64,000 bases of DNA, taken from positions 1-64,000 of the forward strand of contig CAZCVY010000001.1 of NCBI GenBank assembly GCA_964501985.1. The letters are read 5' to 3'. This document shows, one piece after another, positions 60,654 through 64,000 of this stretch. Under the pieces are notes generated by a model. The model was not told the origin of the DNA and did not search any database. It was given only the letters and a program-made list of their open reading frames with translations. The DNA comes from Bog-366 sp964501985. GTDB lineage: Bacteria > Acidobacteriota > Terriglobia > UBA7540. The position numbers were made by a program, and so were the translations under genes. Positions within the stretch are counted from its first letter, which is position 1; each line of letters starts with the position of its first letter.

Positions 60654-62153
60654 ATGATAAAGCGAAGATTCATTCCTGCACTACTTTCCCTTGGTTTATT
60701 GTTTGTGACCGTAGGTGGCGCCGTCCGGGCGGCCGAGAAACCGGCGGAGGTCACGGTGGATTGGGCCAAAGTCGTGCGGGTCTCTAAGACGGCCCCCACG
60801 CTCCAGGTGGTAGTGAATCCTCCGCTACGCCGCGGTGCAACGCTCCACGATCCTGCCTTCCGCGCCTTGCACGACCTGGGGTGTGACGTCGTGCGCTACG
60901 TTCCCTGGCTGCCTTACCCCAAGCTGGGCGTCGCGGAAATGGAGCCGCCCAAGGACGGAAAGACGTTCTGGGATTTTTCCCTGATTGACCCCATGACCGT
61001 GGACTTCCTCGAAGCGACCTCCGGGCATTCGGTGATGCTGAATTTCAGCACTATCCCTCAGTGGATGTTCAAGATGCCTAAACCCGTGCCCTACCCGGAG
61101 GACCCCAACCAGGTCACCTGGGACTACGAACAGGGGACGGAGTTGCGCGATCCCAGCATGAAGGAGCTGGCCGACTATTACTCGCGCTTGGTCAGTTGGT
61201 ATACGCTGGGCGGCTTCAAAGATGAATACGGCGTCGAGCACAAATCTGGCCACCACTATAAGGTGGATTACTGGGAGGTCTTCAACGAGGTCGATTTCGA
61301 GCACTCGATGACCCCCCAGCAATACACCGAGCGTTATGACGCCGTGGTGGAGGCTCTGCACCGGGTTGCGCCACACATGAAGTTCGCGGGATTGGCATTG
61401 GCGGGGCCGTCGCAAAGTCCCGAGTATTTTGAATACTTCCTCAATCACGCCCATCACAAGGCTGGAATCCCGCTGGACATGATCACATTTCATTTCTACG
61501 CGAATCCCGCCGGGGACGAGACCCCCGACGTCCAGCAGTACACCTTCTTTGACCAGGCAGACCACTTTATTGACTCGGTGCGCTACGTCGAGACGATGCG
61601 CAAGCGTCTTTCACCCGGCACCCAGATCGACATCAACGAGCAAGGGTCCATCGAAGCGGATGATAACCGCAGCGGTCCGATATTAATTCCGAATTCCTAT
61701 TGGAACCTCTCCGGCGCGCTGTACGCATACGTATACGGCGAACTGGCCTCATTGGGCAGCGAATACGACGGCGAATCGCAGCTTGTCGGTTATCCTACGC
61801 AGTTTCCGTCGGTGTCGATGGTGGACTGGGTAACGGGGCAGCCCAATGCCCGCTACTGGGTGCTCAAACTGATTCATGATAACTTCGGCCCCGGAGACAA
61901 GCTTGTGGAGACGCACCTCAACTTGCCCTACGTATACGCAAGGGGATTTGTCACTCGCGACGGCGCGCACAAGGTGTTGCTGGTGAATAAACGCGACCGG
62001 CCCTTTGTGGTGGCCGTCCCCGGCGCCGCCGGTGGCCATGTGGACGTCGTTGACCAACAGACGGCTTTCCAGCCGCCCGCGGGTGGTCAACTCCGCAGCG
62101 ACGAAGTCTCCTTGGGCGGCTTGGCGGTGGCAGTGGTGACGCTCGCGAAATAG
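60654..62153 (+). CDS. Secreted GH39-like glycoside hydrolase
   Basis: 499 residues from ATG 60654 (AGGTGG upstream; GTG 60621 is an alternative). Signal peptide MIKRRFIPALLSLGLLFVTV. The clan A barrel has the acid/base Glu in YWEVFNEVDFEH and a likely nucleophile Glu in IDINEQGS, as in GH39 xylosidases/iduronidases. A small beta domain closes the protein. It leads a unit with rhamnose mutarotase (9 bases later) and rhamnose isomerase, so it may free rhamnose from a glycan; that specificity is inferred from context. Confidence 0.8.
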   Translation: MIKRRFIPALLSLGLLFVTVGGAVRAAEKPAEVTVDWAKVVRVSKTAPTLQVVVNPPLRRGATLHDPAFRALHDLGCDVVRYVPWLPYPKLGVAEMEPPKDGKTFWDFSLIDPMTVDFLEATSGHSVMLNFSTIPQWMFKMPKPVPYPEDPNQVTWDYEQGTELRDPSMKELADYYSRLVSWYTLGGFKDEYGVEHKSGHHYKVDYWEVFNEVDFEHSMTPQQYTERYDAVVEALHRVAPHMKFAGLALAGPSQSPEYFEYFLNHAHHKAGIPLDMITFHFYANPAGDETPDVQQYTFFDQADHFIDSVRYVETMRKRLSPGTQIDINEQGSIEADDNRSGPILIPNSYWNLSGALYAYVYGELASLGSEYDGESQLVGYPTQFPSVSMVDWVTGQPNARYWVLKLIHDNFGPGDKLVETHLNLPYVYARGFVTRDGAHKVLLVNKRDRPFVVAVPGAAGGHVDVVDQQTAFQPPAGGQLRSDEVSLGGLAVAVVTLAK

Positions 62154-62162
62154 GAGGAAAAA

Positions 62163-62480
62163 ATGCCGCGGGTAGCTTTTCGGCTACGGCTACGGCCGGG
62201 TGTGGTGGAAGAATATGAAACGGCCCATCAGCACGTGTGGCCCGAGCTTCTGGCTAAAATGAAAGAAGTGGGCATCTCCCACTATTCTATCTTCCGCCGG
62301 GGGTTGGACCTGTTTCTTGTAATGACTGTGGAAGACTTCGACCGCGCATGGAAAATCCTGGAAGAAGATCCGGCGAATCTTCGCTGGCAGAAGGAGATGG
62401 GCCGCCTCTTCGATCCCATCACCCGCCTTGCTCCAGGCGAGCGATTTGCAATGATGAAAGAAGTGTTTTACATGGAGTGA
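62163..62480 (+). CDS. rhaM: L-rhamnose mutarotase
   Basis: 105 residues, the usual size. The RhaM/DUF718 signature is complete: RLRLRPGVVEEYETAHQHVWPEL with the catalytic His, ISHYSIFRRGLDLF, and the closing MMKEVFYME. It interconverts alpha and beta anomers of L-rhamnose to feed the isomerase. GGAGGAAAAA directly precedes the ATG, 9 bases after the glycosidase stop. Confidence 0.93.
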   Translation: MPRVAFRLRLRPGVVEEYETAHQHVWPELLAKMKEVGISHYSIFRRGLDLFLVMTVEDFDRAWKILEEDPANLRWQKEMGRLFDPITRLAPGERFAMMKEVFYME

Positions 62481-62600
62481 AGTCACCGCGGGATCCGGCC
62501 AACTCCGGAGGGGGGCAGGGGCCGATGGCACGTGCTCGCGAACTCACCTTGACGCTGAGAACGTCCCGCAATAGACTTTCTAGGCTTTGGGAGGTGTGAG

Positions 62601-63794
62601 ATGACAACTTCGAATCAGACGGAGTGGATTCACAAGGCCCTTGACACATTTGTGATCGAACTCCCGTCCTGGGGGTTCGCGAATACCGGCACGCGTTTTG
62701 GAAAATTCATCCAGGCCTCTGCAGCCACAACCACGGAAGAGAAATTGGCCGATGCGGGGCAGGTGCAACATTTCACGGGCTGCTGTCCCAGTGTGGCGAC
62801 GCACGTCCTCTGGGATTTCCCTGAGGGCCTCAAGAGCACGCCAGCGGTGATGGCATCCGCGGCGAAGGTGGGTGTTCGCCTGGGGGCGATCAACCCCAAT
62901 GTCTTCCAGGATCAGATTTACAAGAACGGCTCGCTGGGCAATCCCGACCCGAAGATTCGCAAGGCCGCGCTCGACCACATTCTGGAAAGCATCGAGATTG
63001 GCAAGCAGACCGGGAGCCGCGACGTTTCGCTCTGGTTCGCCGACGGTTCGAGCTATCCGGGGTCGCAATCCATTCGCCATCGGAAGCAATGGTTTGCCGA
63101 GGGCTTGAAAGAGACCCACGCGCACCTCTCGCCCCAGCAGCGCATGCTGGTGGAATACAAGCCGTTCGAACCGTATTCCTATCACACGGACTTGGGCGAT
63201 TGGGGCATGTCGTTGGTTCTCTCGCGCCACGCCGGACCCCAAGCCAAGGTGTTGGTGGACACGGGGCATCATTTCCAGGGTCAGAATATTGAACAGATCG
63301 TGGCGTGGTTGCTGAGCGAGGACATGCTGGGCGGTTTCCACTTCAACGACCGCCGTTACGCGGACGACGACCTGACGCTCGGCTCCATCGACCCGTATCA
63401 GGTTTTCCGCATTTTCAACGAAGTGGTCGGTTATGAAACCGAGACCGGCAAACGCGCGGATATCGCCTACATGATCGACCAGAGCCATAATTTGAAGGAT
63501 AAGATTGAAGAAATGATCCAGACGGCGGTCACGGCGCAGGAACTTTACTCCAAGGCCGTGCTGGTGGATCAAGAGAAGCTGAACCATTACCAGATGAAAG
63601 GTGCACTGATCGACGCCGAAGAGTGCCTGAAGTCGGCCTTTGCCACCGATGTGCGTCCGGCCATCCACGAGTGGCGTCAGAGCAAGGGATTGGCAGCAGA
63701 TCCGCTGCACGCTTTCCGCGCCTCCGGCTATTCGGAGCGGGCGGCGAAGGAACGCGGAGCAAAGAATAAAGGTGCGGTGGCAAGCTACGCGTGA
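62601..63794 (+). CDS. rhaI: L-rhamnose/sugar isomerase, RhaI type
   Basis: 397 residues of the TIM-barrel isomerase group typified by Pseudomonas stutzeri L-rhamnose isomerase. Metal ligands are visible in MLVEYKPFEP, VLVDTGHHFQGQNIE and GGFHFNDRRYADDDL. It converts L-rhamnose to L-rhamnulose. GGGAGG lies upstream of the ATG, 120 bases after rhaM. No rhamnulokinase or aldolase follows within the window, so the rest of the pathway is elsewhere. Confidence 0.9.
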   Translation: MTTSNQTEWIHKALDTFVIELPSWGFANTGTRFGKFIQASAATTTEEKLADAGQVQHFTGCCPSVATHVLWDFPEGLKSTPAVMASAAKVGVRLGAINPNVFQDQIYKNGSLGNPDPKIRKAALDHILESIEIGKQTGSRDVSLWFADGSSYPGSQSIRHRKQWFAEGLKETHAHLSPQQRMLVEYKPFEPYSYHTDLGDWGMSLVLSRHAGPQAKVLVDTGHHFQGQNIEQIVAWLLSEDMLGGFHFNDRRYADDDLTLGSIDPYQVFRIFNEVVGYETETGKRADIAYMIDQSHNLKDKIEEMIQTAVTAQELYSKAVLVDQEKLNHYQMKGALIDAEECLKSAFATDVRPAIHEWRQSKGLAADPLHAFRASGYSERAAKERGAKNKGAVASYA

Positions 63795-63876
63795 AAACAC
63801 GCGGCCATCGTAGGCCACGGATTAGCACGGATTCCCGCAGATCGAAAGAACAGAGTCTGAGGATTTGTAATGGAAC

Positions 63877-63912
63877 AAGGCGGAGAGGGCACACTGAACC
63901 TCTCCGCCTTTC
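63877..63912 (+). terminator. Strong intrinsic terminator of the rhamnose operon
   Basis: AAGGCGGAGAGG (63877-63888) and CCTCTCCGCCTT (63899-63910) form a perfect 12-bp stem with a 10-base loop, followed by TCTTGCTTTCCTTT. It lies 83 bases after the rhaI stop. Confidence 0.85.
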
Positions 63913-64000
63913 TTGCTTTCCTTTCCGGCGAAGAACTCTCAGGCCGGCGAGTGACCCTGTCGCCAAAACGACGGCTCGCTTGTTACCCCGCGGTGGCGGC

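Overview
The window is GC-rich chromosomal DNA from a bacterium that most resembles an Acidobacteriota member (Solibacter/Bryobacter-like). Evidence for this: a PadR regulator followed by an 881-residue MacB/FtsX-type permease with the N-terminal extension usual in acidobacterial orphan permeases; a lipoprotein with three choice-of-anchor-D repeats; several Tat-exported sugar enzymes; many carbohydrate-active enzymes; and intergenic spacers full of short inverted repeats. No rRNA, tRNA, CRISPR array, intact transposase or phage gene was seen.

Layout. 0.2-4.1 kb: Tat-exported TIM-barrel isomerase, a ROK kinase + PIG-L deacetylase pair, and a hexapeptide acetyltransferase. 4.2-8.4 kb: small exported protein and a secreted TldD/TldE-like pair in which only one partner keeps the HExxxH zinc motif. 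8.4-13.2 kb: tandem-domain cytidylyltransferase + divergent GHMP kinase, a membrane protein overlapping a MOSC protein, and a radical SAM protein. 13.4-16.8 kb: HpnI-like glycosyltransferase, two half-size EamA/SMR transporters and an M19 dipeptidase. 16.9-24.6 kb: DUF2442/DUF4160 pair, serine hydrolase, beta-helix protein, low-complexity secreted protein, GH-A glycosidase and a second Tat TIM-barrel protein. 24.6-30.9 kb: decayed repeat region, PadR + permease, exported FlgT-C-like protein, HD-GYP protein. 31.1-35.1 kb: sulfur metabolism (Cys/Met gamma-type PLP enzyme, GNAT, TauE/SafE permease, APS reductase CysH), with a probable cysteine-codon attenuator in the permease leader. 35.1-37.9 kb: PhoR/PhoB with a Pho-box-like promoter. 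38-43.3 kb: beta-helix lipoprotein and a TMTC-like membrane/TPR protein. 43.4-48.6 kb: operon of enolase-superfamily enzyme, DegT aminotransferase and GH3 glycosidase. 48.7-57.5 kb: signalling group with a 9-PAS histidine kinase, a receiver-HDOD protein and a lone receiver. 57.9-63.9 kb: aldo/keto reductase, zinc alcohol dehydrogenase, then a rhamnose operon (GH39-like glycosidase, RhaM, RhaI) closed by a strong terminator.

Taken together the region fits a polysaccharide-degrading heterotroph: exported glycosidases release sugars that are isomerised, kinased or mutarotated, while phosphate (PhoBR) and sulfur (leader peptide, CysH) supply are controlled locally. The item most likely to be new is the 34-codon leader peptide with three consecutive Cys codons (33119-33223), followed by an intrinsic terminator and a competing pairing, directly in front of the TauE/CysH genes.
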